Of a stretch of DNA of 64,000 nt, positions 33,247 through 42,269 are shown in pieces. Under the pieces are notes generated by a model. The model did not search any database and was not told the origin of the DNA. It worked only from the letters and a program-made list of their open reading frames with translations. The DNA is from JBFMGD01 sp040751775. Its GTDB lineage: Bacteria; Bacillota; Dethiobacteria; DTU022. The first letter of the stretch is position 1; each line of letters opens with the position of its first letter. Position numbers and translations under genes: made by a program. The DNA is taken from positions 1 through 64,000 of the forward strand of contig JBFMGD010000006.1 of assembly GCA_040751775.1 (NCBI GenBank), read 5' to 3'.

Positions 33247-34540
33247 TTGTGCCGGAAAGTAATTACTGAAATATTACCAAACGGGATTTGCTTAAACTTC
33301 ATCCCGACGCAAAAGTTTAAGACGATCAGCCTGGGGTTGTTCCTGCACCAGGAACTGCGCCAGGACCTGGCCACCAAAACCGCGCTTCTCCCGGCGGTTT
33401 TGGAACGAGGCAGCCGCTTATTCCCGGATAACCTCACTTTACGCCGGGAACTGGAGCGTTTATACGGCGCCGAACTGTCGACCGATATCGTAAAAAAGGG
33501 AGAACGCCACCTGGTTACCTGTTCCATGGAGATGGTGCACGGCAGATATGTCGGTGAAAATGAGAGCCTGCTGCGCAAAGGGATNNNNNNNNNNGGCCGC
33601 AGTGGCCGGTGACCCCCTGGAGGAAGCGGGCGGTTTCCAAGAAAGTTACGTAAACCAGGAGAAGGATCAGCTGGCGAAGGAGATCAAGAGCATCATCAAT
33701 GACAAGGCTCTCTATGCCCTGGAGAAATGCGTGGAGATCATGTGCGCCGGTGAGCCTTTCGGGGTATTTAAATTGGGCCGGGTTGAAGATCTCGCTGCCC
33801 TGGATCGGGTTTCGCTGATGCGCTACTACCGTCACCTTTTCACCCGCAATCCGCTTGAGCTGTATGTGGTCGGTGATCTCGCGGCGGAGCAGGTCCTGGA
33901 GGCGGCGCGCGAAACGCTCTTCTTTGAACGGCAACCGGCTGTTGCTACCTTTCCCGCAGTCGAGATTTACCGGGAACCGGGCGCGGTTAAATTTCAAGAA
34001 GAGGCCATGGATGTCAGTCAATCGAAGCTGGCCATGGGTTACCGGACCAACACCAGCTACGATGACCCGCTCTATTTTGCCCTGTTGATGTACAACGGGA
34101 TCCTGGGCGCATTTCCCCATTCCAAGCTCTTTATGAACGTGCGGGAGAAGGCCGGCCTGGCTTATTACGTCTATTCCCGCCTGGAGAAGCACAAGGGCAT
34201 CATGATCGTGGCGGCGGGAATTGAGAGCGGTGACTACGAGCAGGCTAAGGATATTATTGAGGAGCAAATGGCGGATATGGCCGCCGGCAAAATCAGTGAG
34301 CCAGAGATGGAAAATACGCGGCGCGGTTTGATCAACCAGCTGCGCGCCCAGGACGACAACCCCTACCAGATGATCAGTTTTTACCTGGACGGGGCGATCG
34401 GCGGCAAACAGTACACCATCCCGGAGCTGATCCGGGGCCTGGAGTCGGTCGGCCCGGCGGAGATCAAAGCTGCAGCCGGCAAAGTCCGGCTGGACACGAT
34501 CTACCTGCTCCGGGGACGGCAGGGAGGTGAAGCGGCATGA
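33247..34540 (+). CDS. yfmF: M16-like peptidase homologue YfmF (interrupted by an assembly gap)
   Basis: Two frames separated by the N run form one gene. The 5' part (ILPNGICLNFIPTQKFKTIS...LERLYGAELST) and the 3' part (GDPLEEAGGFQESYVNQEK...EKCVEIMCAGEPFG, HSKLFMNVREKAGLAYYVYS) are consecutive pieces of the YfmF/YmfF family. TTG 33247 with AAAAGGAGG upstream is the likely start. The family lacks the HxxEH zinc site and pairs with YfmH; in Bacillus subtilis the pair is linked to 5-aminopentanol modification of elongation factor P. For the halves to be in one frame the true gap length must be a multiple of three, not ten. Confidence 0.8.
33585..33594. other. Assembly gap (10 N)
   Basis: Ten N residues inside yfmF. 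The reading frame shifts across it, so ten is a placeholder. Comparison with the expected helix before GDPLEEAGG suggests that only a few residues are missing. Confidence 0.95.
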
Positions 34541-35844
34541 GTGGCGAATGGATGATCACGGAAAACAGAGAGCTCAACGAAAAGCTGTACCGGCGCCGGA
34601 TTCATCCGGGGATGGATCTCTATGTTTTGCCCAAGGCGGGTTATCAAAAAAAATACGCCGCTTTTTCGACCCATTTCGGCTCCATCGACAACAAGTTCCA
34701 GATTGAAGGATCGCCGGATCTGATTACGGTTCCGGACGGAGTGGCCCATTTCCTGGAACATAAGCTTTTTGAAGACGAAAGGGGCAACGTTTTCGATCGT
34801 TTTGCCGCTCTGGGCGCCTCCTCCAATGCATTTACCACCTTTACTCATACCACCTACCTCTTCTCCTGCACGGAATTTTTTCACGAGAACCTGGAGCTGC
34901 TGCTCGATTTTGTGCAGGAGCCGTACTTTACCGCGGAAACGGTGCGCAAAGAGCAGGGGATTATCGGCCAGGAGATCCGGATGTACGACGACAACCCCCA
35001 GTGGCGCATCTATTTCAACCTGCTTGAGGCGCTCTACCGGGAACATCCGGTGCGCAACGACATTGCCGGTACCGTGGAGAGCATCGCGCAAATTACGCCG
35101 GAGCTGCTCCACCAATGCTATAAAGCTTATTACCATCCCAGCAATATGGCTGTTTTTGTAACCGGCGATATTGAGCCGGATCAAATTGGCCGGCAGGTGG
35201 AAGAGAACCTGGGCAAACGCGGCTACAGTATGCTGGGCGAGATTATGCGCTTTTACCCGGAAGAAGGGCCGGCGGTGGGGCGGCAGCGCGTCAGCCAGGA
35301 ACTGGTGGTATCAGAGCCCCTGTTCAACCTCGGGTTCAAAGACCCGGCAGTGAACAAGCTCTCGGGACGAGACCTGCTGCGGCGGGAAATCGGCATGGAG
35401 CTGCTCGTGGAGATTATCTTCGGGCAGAGCGAGACTCTGTTCAACGAATTATACCAGGACGGGCTGATCGACGACAGCTTTGATGCCGGATATACCGCTG
35501 AAAGCAGCTACGCCTATACCCTGATCGGCGGTAAAACCAGGGATCCGGACGAACTGTACCGGCGCGTGATGGACGGGATCAGCAAAGTGAAGCGCGACGG
35601 AATCTCCGCGGAACAATTCGAGCGGCACCGGCGCAGCCAGCTGGGCGGCTATATGCGCCGCTTTAACTCGCTCGAATTTATCGCCAACAACTTTCTGGCC
35701 TATCGCTTCAAAGACAGCGATCTGTTTGATTTTCCGGCCTTGCTGCAGGATGTGAAACGCGATGAGGTGACGGCGCTGCTTGAAGAAAACCTGGACCCCG
35801 GGCGCCACGCCGTCTCCCTGATCCTGCCCCGCGCGGCGGAATAG
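34537..35844 (+). CDS. yfmH: M16-family zinc peptidase homologue YfmH
   Basis: 435 residues with the inverted zinc motif in VAHFLEHKLFEDE (HxxEH) and the downstream glutamate region near EQGIIGQEIRMYDDNP. The remainder follows the M16 N- and C-domain pattern. It forms the active half of a YfmF/YfmH pair. ATGA couples it to yfmF. No efp gene is in the window. Confidence 0.85.
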   Translation: MSGEWMITENRELNEKLYRRRIHPGMDLYVLPKAGYQKKYAAFSTHFGSIDNKFQIEGSPDLITVPDGVAHFLEHKLFEDERGNVFDRFAALGASSNAFTTFTHTTYLFSCTEFFHENLELLLDFVQEPYFTAETVRKEQGIIGQEIRMYDDNPQWRIYFNLLEALYREHPVRNDIAGTVESIAQITPELLHQCYKAYYHPSNMAVFVTGDIEPDQIGRQVEENLGKRGYSMLGEIMRFYPEEGPAVGRQRVSQELVVSEPLFNLGFKDPAVNKLSGRDLLRREIGMELLVEIIFGQSETLFNELYQDGLIDDSFDAGYTAESSYAYTLIGGKTRDPDELYRRVMDGISKVKRDGISAEQFERHRRSQLGGYMRRFNSLEFIANNFLAYRFKDSDLFDFPALLQDVKRDEVTALLEENLDPGRHAVSLILPRAAE

Positions 35845-35855
35845 AGTCGCCGGAA

Positions 35856-35886
35856 GGAAGCAAGGGGACGGTTCTTTTGCTTCCTT
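35856..35886. repeat. Dispersed repeat containing GGAAGCAAGGGGACGGTTCT
   Basis: Shares its 26-base core exactly with 8540-8570. Its ends (GGAAGCAA and TTGCTTCC) form an inverted repeat. Between here and the promoter at 36106 I see no gene. Confidence 0.6.
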
Positions 35887-36105
35887 CTTCTCTCTGACCC
35901 GAAAAATAAATCTGATCTTTTTCCCGGCCGCACTTTCTGATTTCACAAACGCGGCAGTGGCTAAATTATTTAAACGTTTTTTACTTCCTGTTAGGTCTGC
36001 TCAAGAAATCCTGCTTTGATTATTACCAGCTTGCACAGGCAGTTTCCCCGATTGAAGTGCTGTTAAAGGCTTAACGGGAAGATTGTTCCAAAGGTTATTT
36101 TTGGG

Positions 36106-36135
36106 TTGATTTTACCGCCCTCTTTAAGGTAGAAT
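36106..36135 (+). promoter_or_regulatory. Candidate sigma-A promoter of the aminotransferase-reductase fusion
   Basis: TTGATT and TAGAAT with an 18-base spacer. The predicted start falls at about 36142, just before the palindrome at 36149-36168. Confidence 0.5.
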
Positions 36136-36148
36136 AGAGTTCAAGTAA

Positions 36149-36168
36149 TGTGCACAGATGTGTGCACA
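36149..36168. promoter_or_regulatory. Candidate operator TGTGCACAGATGTGTGCACA
   Basis: Two identical, self-palindromic TGTGCACA boxes flank GATG, so the site is both a direct and an inverted repeat. It covers about +7 to +26 of the predicted transcript, a position that suits a repressor. No dedicated regulator gene lies next to it. Confidence 0.5.
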
Positions 36169-36193
36169 GGATCGGGAGGGCGAAAGTAGAGAC

Positions 36194-38806
36194 ATGAATA
36201 CATATACGGAATTTGTTAATCCCCACCTCGGTAAACTGCTGGAGAGCATCATGCTGGATAAAAGTTTTATGCGGGGTGAGGGCTGCCACTTATATGACGC
36301 TGCGGGAAAGCGCTACCTTGATTGCATCGCCGCCTACGGGGCGTTGCCTTTCGGGCATAACCACCCTGAGATATGGGGCTCGATCGAACGTTTTCACCGC
36401 TCCGGCGAACCGAGCTTCGTCCAGCCTTCCGCCTTGAACGCGGCCGGGGCGCTGGCTCAAAAGCTGATTGAAGTCGCCCCGGTAGGTTTGCGTTACGTCA
36501 CCTTTACCAACAGCGGCGCCGAGGCTGTCGAAGCGGCGCTAAAGCTTTGCCGCGCGGCAACCGGCCGCCGCGGCATCCTCTCGACCACGCACAGTTTTCA
36601 CGGTAAAACGCTGGGCGCCCTTTCGGCTACCGGTAACTCCGGTTACCAGGGGCCTTTCGGAGCACCGGTTGCAGATTTTAGATGCATTGAATTCGGAAAC
36701 ACGGCGGCCCTCGAAAACGAGTTAACGGGCAACCCCGGCTATTACGCCGCCTTTATCGTGGAGCCGATCCAGGGTGAGGGAGGCATCATTGAACCACCGC
36801 CCGGTTACCTGGCGGCGGCGAAGAAACTCTGTGAAGCGCACGGCGCTTTGCTGGTGCTGGACGAGGTGCAGACCGGGCTGGGCCGGACCGGCGCTCTTTT
36901 CGCCTGCGAGGCGGACGGGATTTCCCCGGATGTGCTGGTTTTGGCCAAGGCCTTGGGCGGCGGAATCATGCCGGTCGGAGCCTGCCTGAGCACCGAGGCC
37001 TCTTTTAGCGAGGATTTCGGGATGAAGCATTCCTCGACTTTTGCCGGCAACTCCCTGGCCTGCCGGGTGGGTTTGCAGGTTCTGGAAATGCTCGGCCGGG
37101 AAGAGGGACGGCTCCTGGCCGTGGTGCGGGAAAATGGAGCGCTGCTGCGCGACGGTTTGCTGCGGTTGCGGGAACGCTACCCTCACCTGATTAATTCGGT
37201 CCGCGGGCGCGGCCTGATGCTGGGTCTCGAGTTCAACATGGATCGTGACATCTATCCCGGCAGTCTGCTCGGGATCATGGCCGAGCAGGAGCTGTTAACC
37301 CCCGCGATCTCCGCCCACCTGCTGAACGTGGAAGGGATACGCGTGGCGCCCACCCTGAACGGCAACGCCGTGATCCGGATTGAACCGCCGCTGATCATTA
37401 CGAAGGATCAGTGCCGGGAGGCGCTGGCCGGTATTGAAAACATGCTCCGCTGCTTGAACGAGGGCAGCACGGCCAGGTTTCTCTCTTTCCTGGTAGGCGG
37501 CGATCACGGGCGGGACTTTCCTTCTTTCATTCCGGAGCGGGTCGAAAAAGTGGTCCCAGCCGGGGATGAGAATGAAGGGCGTTTCGCTTTCCTGATTCAC
37601 GCCCTAGATCTGCAGAGCTACCATCAGTTTGATCACAGCCTGCGCGCCTTCAGCGAAGCCGAACTGGGGGAGTTGACCGGAAAATTCAACGACATGATTC
37701 AGCCTTTTGTGATCTCCCGGACCGCGATCACCTCCGCCGCAGGCCGGTGCGCCTACGGTGAGTTTATCGCCGTACCTCGGACCACAGAGGAATTTGTGAA
37801 GATGCCCCGGCAGCAGGCGCTTTCCGAACTGAAGGCTGCCGTCGCCCTGGCCCGGGAAAGAGGCGCCCGTATTGTCGGTTTGGGTGCTTTTACCTCGGTG
37901 GCTTCCATGGGCGGGCTTTTCCTGAAAGACGAGGGTGTCCCCGTAACCACGGGTAACAGCTATACCGTCGTCTCCGCCGTGGACGCGGTCAACGCGGCGA
38001 TCGATAGGCTGCAGGTCAACCGCAACGAGATCACCGCCGCCGTGGTGGGCGCCGCCGGCTCGATCGGCAAGGGCATTGCCATGCTGCTCTCGGAGCGGGT
38101 GCCGCGCCTGGTCCTGATTGGCAATCCCAACAACACGGATTCCAGTCAACGGCTACATGCCGTGGCCGCGGAGATCTATTGTTACCAGGCCGCCTTGATT
38201 AATCAGGGCCGGCCGTTGAAGCAGGGCAGTATGGGGTTGATCCTGGCCGGCTGTGCGGAACTGCCTCCCGCCGGCGCGCCCCAGGAGGCATTCGAGGATT
38301 TTGTTCGGGGAGCAGGCCGCAAACTCGGGCTGATCGAGCTCTCCACGGATATCGACGCGGTGCTGGCCCGGGCTGACGTGGTCGTTAGCGCCACCAGCAG
38401 CGACGGCAAAATCATCCACGCCGGCAACCTGAAGCGTGATGCTATTGTTTGCGACGTTTCCCGGCCGGCCAATGTCAGCGAGGCAGTGGACCGGGCCAGG
38501 CCCGATGTCCTGGTGATCGACGGCGGCGTGATCGAGGTGCCGGGTTTGCCGTCCCTCGGTTGGGATTTCGGCTTTGAACAGGGTCTGTCTTACGCCTGTA
38601 TGGCCGAAACGATGATGCTGGCCCTGGAGCAGCACTATAAAAATTACAGCCTCGGTTCCTCCGGGGTCAACCTGGAAACGATCCTGCAAACCAGGACCTG
38701 GGCGGCGGAGCATGGTTTCAAACTGGCCGCTTTCCGCAGCTTTAACCGCCCCTTGAGCGAAGACAGCTGGCAGAAACTGCTCCTGGCCCGCCGCCGCGCC
38801 GGTTAA
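36194..38806 (+). CDS. Class III aminotransferase fused to an acyl-ACP-reductase-like domain
   Basis: 870 residues from ATG 36194; an upstream ATG at 36158 lies in the operator and is unlikely. Residues 1-430 are a complete class III aminotransferase: TNSGAEAVEAALKL, PIQGEGGIIEPPPGYL, DEVQTGLGRTG, and the PLP lysine in LAKALGGG (Lys252). Residues 455-870 follow cyanobacterial acyl-ACP reductase (AAR): FLIHALDLQSY, GLGAFTSV, TTGNSYTVVSAVDA, the nucleotide loop VVGAAGSIGKG (617-627), VIDGGVIEVPG, and YACMAETM, whose Cys802 matches the acylated cysteine of AAR. I infer a bifunctional enzyme that reduces an acyl thioester to an aldehyde and aminates it, or the reverse. Substrates are unknown. Confidence 0.75.
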   Translation: MNTYTEFVNPHLGKLLESIMLDKSFMRGEGCHLYDAAGKRYLDCIAAYGALPFGHNHPEIWGSIERFHRSGEPSFVQPSALNAAGALAQKLIEVAPVGLRYVTFTNSGAEAVEAALKLCRAATGRRGILSTTHSFHGKTLGALSATGNSGYQGPFGAPVADFRCIEFGNTAALENELTGNPGYYAAFIVEPIQGEGGIIEPPPGYLAAAKKLCEAHGALLVLDEVQTGLGRTGALFACEADGISPDVLVLAKALGGGIMPVGACLSTEASFSEDFGMKHSSTFAGNSLACRVGLQVLEMLGREEGRLLAVVRENGALLRDGLLRLRERYPHLINSVRGRGLMLGLEFNMDRDIYPGSLLGIMAEQELLTPAISAHLLNVEGIRVAPTLNGNAVIRIEPPLIITKDQCREALAGIENMLRCLNEGSTARFLSFLVGGDHGRDFPSFIPERVEKVVPAGDENEGRFAFLIHALDLQSYHQFDHSLRAFSEAELGELTGKFNDMIQPFVISRTAITSAAGRCAYGEFIAVPRTTEEFVKMPRQQALSELKAAVALARERGARIVGLGAFTSVASMGGLFLKDEGVPVTTGNSYTVVSAVDAVNAAIDRLQVNRNEITAAVVGAAGSIGKGIAMLLSERVPRLVLIGNPNNTDSSQRLHAVAAEIYCYQAALINQGRPLKQGSMGLILAGCAELPPAGAPQEAFEDFVRGAGRKLGLIELSTDIDAVLARADVVVSATSSDGKIIHAGNLKRDAIVCDVSRPANVSEAVDRARPDVLVIDGGVIEVPGLPSLGWDFGFEQGLSYACMAETMMLALEQHYKNYSLGSSGVNLETILQTRTWAAEHGFKLAAFRSFNRPLSEDSWQKLLLARRRAG

Positions 38807-38883
38807 AATTAAGTAAGTGCGGTCGGTACAAAAAGGAAATAAGTATTCGGAAACCAATTTTTGTTAACATCATTGGAGCGTAA

Positions 38884-39663
38884 TTATTTACTACCAGAGA
38901 TTGCTTCCTTCAACTGCCGCACATAGTCTGTAACAGGCTTTACACAGGCCGGACCATATTGTTCCGCCATTTTTACAATGGCGCTGCCCACGATCACACC
39001 GTCCGCATGAGCCGCCATGGATCTGGCCTGGTCGGGAGTAGCGATGCCAAAGCCGATGGCGCAGGGAATATCCTTCGTTGCCTTGACCAGTGACACCATC
39101 TCCCTGATATCGGTGGTTATCTCACTGCGGACACCGGTGACACCGAGTGAAGAAACACAGTAGACAAAGCCCTGGGCCTCGGCGGCAATTACAGAAATAC
39201 GCTCTCTGGAGGTAGGCGCAATCAGAGAAATCAGGTCAATGCCGCAAGCCCGGCAGTGGGGCAGTAGCTCGCCTTTTTCTTCAAAGGGCAGATCGGGTAC
39301 AATAACGGCATCGATCCCGCACGCCGCGGCACGGTCAAGGAAACGCTCAATGCCGTACACAAAGACAGGATTGATGTAAGTCATGAAAGCCAGCGGAATG
39401 GATGTTTTCTTCCTTACTCCCGTGAGCAGCTCAAAGATCTTCTCCGTGGTGGTGCCGGAGGCCAGCGCCCGCTCGTCTGCTTTTTGAATCACGATGCCCT
39501 CCGCCACGGGGTCGGAAAAGGGGATGCCGATCTCGATGAGATCCGCTCCTGCCTGAGCCATGGCCGGTATCAGTTCCCCGGTAATCTCCAGATTAGGATC
39601 CCCTGCGGTGATAAAGGGTATAAAAGCCTTTCCCCTGCTGAATACATCTTTTATCCTACTCAT
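38884..39663 (-). CDS. trpA: Tryptophan synthase alpha subunit
   Basis: 259 residues. FIPFITAGDPNLEIT, DLIEIGIPFSDPVAEG (catalytic Glu) and VPDLPFEEKGELL (catalytic Asp) are in place. It cleaves indole-3-glycerol phosphate to indole and glyceraldehyde 3-phosphate, and passes indole to TrpB. It is the last gene of the operon and overlaps trpB by 8 bases. There is no clear terminator between it and the convergent fusion gene. Confidence 0.95.
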   Translation of the reverse strand: MSRIKDVFSRGKAFIPFITAGDPNLEITGELIPAMAQAGADLIEIGIPFSDPVAEGIVIQKADERALASGTTTEKIFELLTGVRKKTSIPLAFMTYINPVFVYGIERFLDRAAACGIDAVIVPDLPFEEKGELLPHCRACGIDLISLIAPTSRERISVIAAEAQGFVYCVSSLGVTGVRSEITTDIREMVSLVKATKDIPCAIGFGIATPDQARSMAAHADGVIVGSAIVKMAEQYGPACVKPVTDYVRQLKEAISGSK

Positions 39664-40840
39664 GGATATTCACTCCCCTGTAGCGGGCAATGGCAGCCAC
39701 GTCTTTATCGCCCCGCCCGGAAAGGTTAATTACGATAATTTTATCCTTATCCAGTGCAGGAGCGATTTTACGCGCATACGCAACGGCATGGGCGCTTTCG
39801 ATAGCGGGAATGATCCCTTCGGTGCAGGAGAGGTAGGCAAAAGCCGCAACCGCTTCCGCGTCGGTTACGGGGACATAGGCGGCCCTGCCGTTATCGGCCA
39901 GCATGGCATGTTCCGGTCCGATACCCGGATAATCCAGGCCTGCCGAGATGGAATAAACAGGGGCAATTTGCCCGAATTCGTCCTGGCAGAAATAAGATTT
40001 CATGCCATGGAACACGCCGACACTGCCGGTGGCTATAGTTGCCGCCGTTTTGGGGTTATCCACGCCCAGACCCGCGGCCTCGCAGCCAATCAGCTGCACG
40101 GATCTATCCTCGATAAATTCATAGAACGCCCCCATGGCATTACTCCCCCCGCCGACACAGGCTATGACTAAATCGGGCAGTTTTCCGTCTCTCTCCATTA
40201 ACTGCTCTTTAATCTCTCTGCCGATAACACTCTGAAAATCCCGGACTATGGTGGGAAAGGGATGGGGACCCATCACCGAGCCCATTACATAGTAGGTGTC
40301 ATCCATTCTGGAAACCCATTCACGAAAGGTTTCGTTTACCGCATCCTTCAAAGTTTGCGTGCCGCTGGTGACCGCATGCACTTTTGCGCCAAGAAGCTCC
40401 ATGCGAAAAACATTAAGGGCTTGCCGTCGAGTATCTTCCTTGCCCATAAATATTTCACAGGCCATGCCCATGAGCGCTGCGGCTGTGGCAGTGGCCACAC
40501 CATGCTGCCCGGCGCCTGTTTCCGCAATCAGCCTGCTTTTTCCCATTTTCCTGGCGAGCAGGGCCTGCCCGAGCACATTGTTTATTTTGTGCGAGCCGGT
40601 GTGGTTGAGATCCTCCCGTTTGAGATATATTTTGGCGCCGCCCAGCTCCCTGGTCATTTTTTTCGCGTAGTAGAGAATAGAAGGGCGGCCAGCATAGTTT
40701 TGCAGCAATTCAGCCAGCTCCTGCCGGAACGGGGCATCATTTTTATAGTATGCATAGGAGCGTTCCACTTCCAGAACAGCATTCATCAGCGTTTCAGGCA
40801 TATACTGTCCTCCATAGGGACCAAACCTGCCCCTCGTCAT
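39656..40840 (-). CDS. trpB: Tryptophan synthase beta subunit
   Basis: 394 residues. ATG 40840 (GGGAGG 7 bases upstream) gives the standard start MTRGRFGPYGGQYMPETL; a start six codons earlier at 40858 is less likely. The PLP lysine is in EDLNHTGSHKINNVLG and the phosphate loop in CVGGGSNAMG. It joins indole and serine to make tryptophan. Confidence 0.95.
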   Translation of the reverse strand: MTRGRFGPYGGQYMPETLMNAVLEVERSYAYYKNDAPFRQELAELLQNYAGRPSILYYAKKMTRELGGAKIYLKREDLNHTGSHKINNVLGQALLARKMGKSRLIAETGAGQHGVATATAAALMGMACEIFMGKEDTRRQALNVFRMELLGAKVHAVTSGTQTLKDAVNETFREWVSRMDDTYYVMGSVMGPHPFPTIVRDFQSVIGREIKEQLMERDGKLPDLVIACVGGGSNAMGAFYEFIEDRSVQLIGCEAAGLGVDNPKTAATIATGSVGVFHGMKSYFCQDEFGQIAPVYSISAGLDYPGIGPEHAMLADNGRAAYVPVTDAEAVAAFAYLSCTEGIIPAIESAHAVAYARKIAPALDKDKIIVINLSGRGDKDVAAIARYRGVNIHE

Positions 40841-40854
40841 CTTCTTTCCTCCCT

Positions 40855-41472
40855 TCAACCAATATTTCTGATAGTTTCAATGATCTGCCTGATCTTGTTT
40901 TCATCTTTTAACCCGTTTGTTTCTGCGCCGCTGTTCACGTCTACAGCAAAGGGACGACAGGCCACAACTGCCTCCTTGATGTTACCTGCATCCAGTCCCC
41001 CGGCCAGGAAAAATGGTTTTTGCAGGGCGGGGATCAGTGAGTGATCAAAGGTCTTGCCACTTCCGCCGTACTGCCCCGGCTGGTAGGTGTCAAGCAAAAG
41101 CAGGTCGCAGGAGAACTGTTGCGCTTGCAAAATCTGTTCTCTACTCTGTACCCGCACCGCTTTAATTACGGGACAAATTATTTTTTCCTTGAGCGCCCGG
41201 ATGAACTCTTCGTTCTCATCCCCGTGCAGCTGCACTATGTCAATAACTCCCGTCTCACAGAGCAGGGCAATGTTATGCGCCGTTTCATTGGTAAAAACGC
41301 CCACCGCTTTAATGCGGGAATCCAGCCCTTCTTTCAGCAGCAGCGCCTGCCCGGGGGTTACCCGCCGGCGGCTGCCGGGGGCAAAGACAAAACCTATATA
41401 ATCCGGAAGGCAGCGATTTGCCGCCGCCATGTCTTCCTGCCGTGTCAGGCCGCAGATTTTGACTCGCGTCAT
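40855..41472 (-). CDS. trpF: Phosphoribosylanthranilate isomerase
   Basis: 205 residues. TRVKICGLTRQEDM (catalytic Cys), DIVQLHGDE, and DVNSGAETNGLKD near the end are typical of TrpF. The ATG at 41472 overlaps the trpC TGA as ATGA, which is why it is chosen over the GTG three codons earlier. Confidence 0.93.
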   Translation of the reverse strand: MTRVKICGLTRQEDMAAANRCLPDYIGFVFAPGSRRRVTPGQALLLKEGLDSRIKAVGVFTNETAHNIALLCETGVIDIVQLHGDENEEFIRALKEKIICPVIKAVRVQSREQILQAQQFSCDLLLLDTYQPGQYGGSGKTFDHSLIPALQKPFFLAGGLDAGNIKEAVVACRPFAVDVNSGAETNGLKDENKIRQIIETIRNIG

Positions 41473-42269
41473 TGGCAGCACCCACGTTGGTTGCCCCCCC
41501 GCAGTTGGGTAAGTGTTTTTCTTTTGTCCGGGCTGTGCATCAGGGTTTCACCAATCAGCACCCCGTTCACATTGGCCTGCCGCAGTGTATCTATCTCTGC
41601 CGCAGTTTTGATACCGCTTTCGGCGACAAAGAGAATATTTTGCGGAACCAATTTGCGCAGCACGATACTGTTGTTCATGTCTACCGTGAAATCCTTGAGA
41701 TTGCGGTTGTTTACGCCGATGATGCGCGCCCCGGCTGCAAGCGCCGCTGCCACTTCCCCGGCATCGTGCGCTTCTACCAGCGCGGAGAGTCCGAGCTCGT
41801 CGCAGAGGGCAAGATAGCCCCGCATGGTGCCCGCATCCAGCAGGGCACAGATGAGCAGCACCGCATCGGCCCCCATGATCTTGGCCTCATAGATCTGGTA
41901 GAGATCAACGGTAAAATCTTTGCGCAGCAGAGGGATTGATACTTTCTTTTTTATTTGCCTGAGGTGTTCATCGCTGCCCAAAAAAAATTGCGGTTCGGTC
42001 AACACCGAGATGGCCGCCGCACCGGCCTGCTCGTATTCTTTGGCAATCTGCAGATAGGGGAAATCGGCTGCAAGCAGCCCCTTGGAAGGGGATGCTTTTT
42101 TAATTTCACAAATGAAATTGATCCCCTCCTTGCGTAGGACCTTTTCCAGGGGAAAGCCTGTTTCAGGGTCGCAGCGGCGGGCTGATGCTTTGATCTGCTC
42201 AAGAGGGAGCCGCTTTTTGCTCTGTTCTACCCTAGTACGGGCGGCCACTGCAATGGTATGAAGTATCAT
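41469..42269 (-). CDS. trpC: Indole-3-glycerol phosphate synthase
   Basis: 266 residues with INFICEIKKASPSKG (catalytic Lys), LLRKDFTVDLYQIYEA, and GVNNRNLKDFTVD. It closes the indole ring. ATGA overlap with trpD. Confidence 0.95.
   Translation of the reverse strand: MILHTIAVAARTRVEQSKKRLPLEQIKASARRCDPETGFPLEKVLRKEGINFICEIKKASPSKGLLAADFPYLQIAKEYEQAGAAAISVLTEPQFFLGSDEHLRQIKKKVSIPLLRKDFTVDLYQIYEAKIMGADAVLLICALLDAGTMRGYLALCDELGLSALVEAHDAGEVAAALAAGARIIGVNNRNLKDFTVDMNNSIVLRKLVPQNILFVAESGIKTAAEIDTLRQANVNGVLIGETLMHSPDKRKTLTQLRGGNQRGCCQ

Noticed and set aside
36158..36193. Upstream start codon for the aminotransferase-reductase fusion
   Set aside because: The ATG lies inside the TGTGCACA operator and has no ribosome site; GGGAGGG fits the ATG at 36194 better.
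37604..38149. 181-codon open frame on the minus strand opposite the fusion gene
   Set aside because: It is antisense to a well-supported coding region in a GC-rich stretch, has no ribosome site and shows no family motif. The same applies to other long antisense frames, for example 62180-62983.
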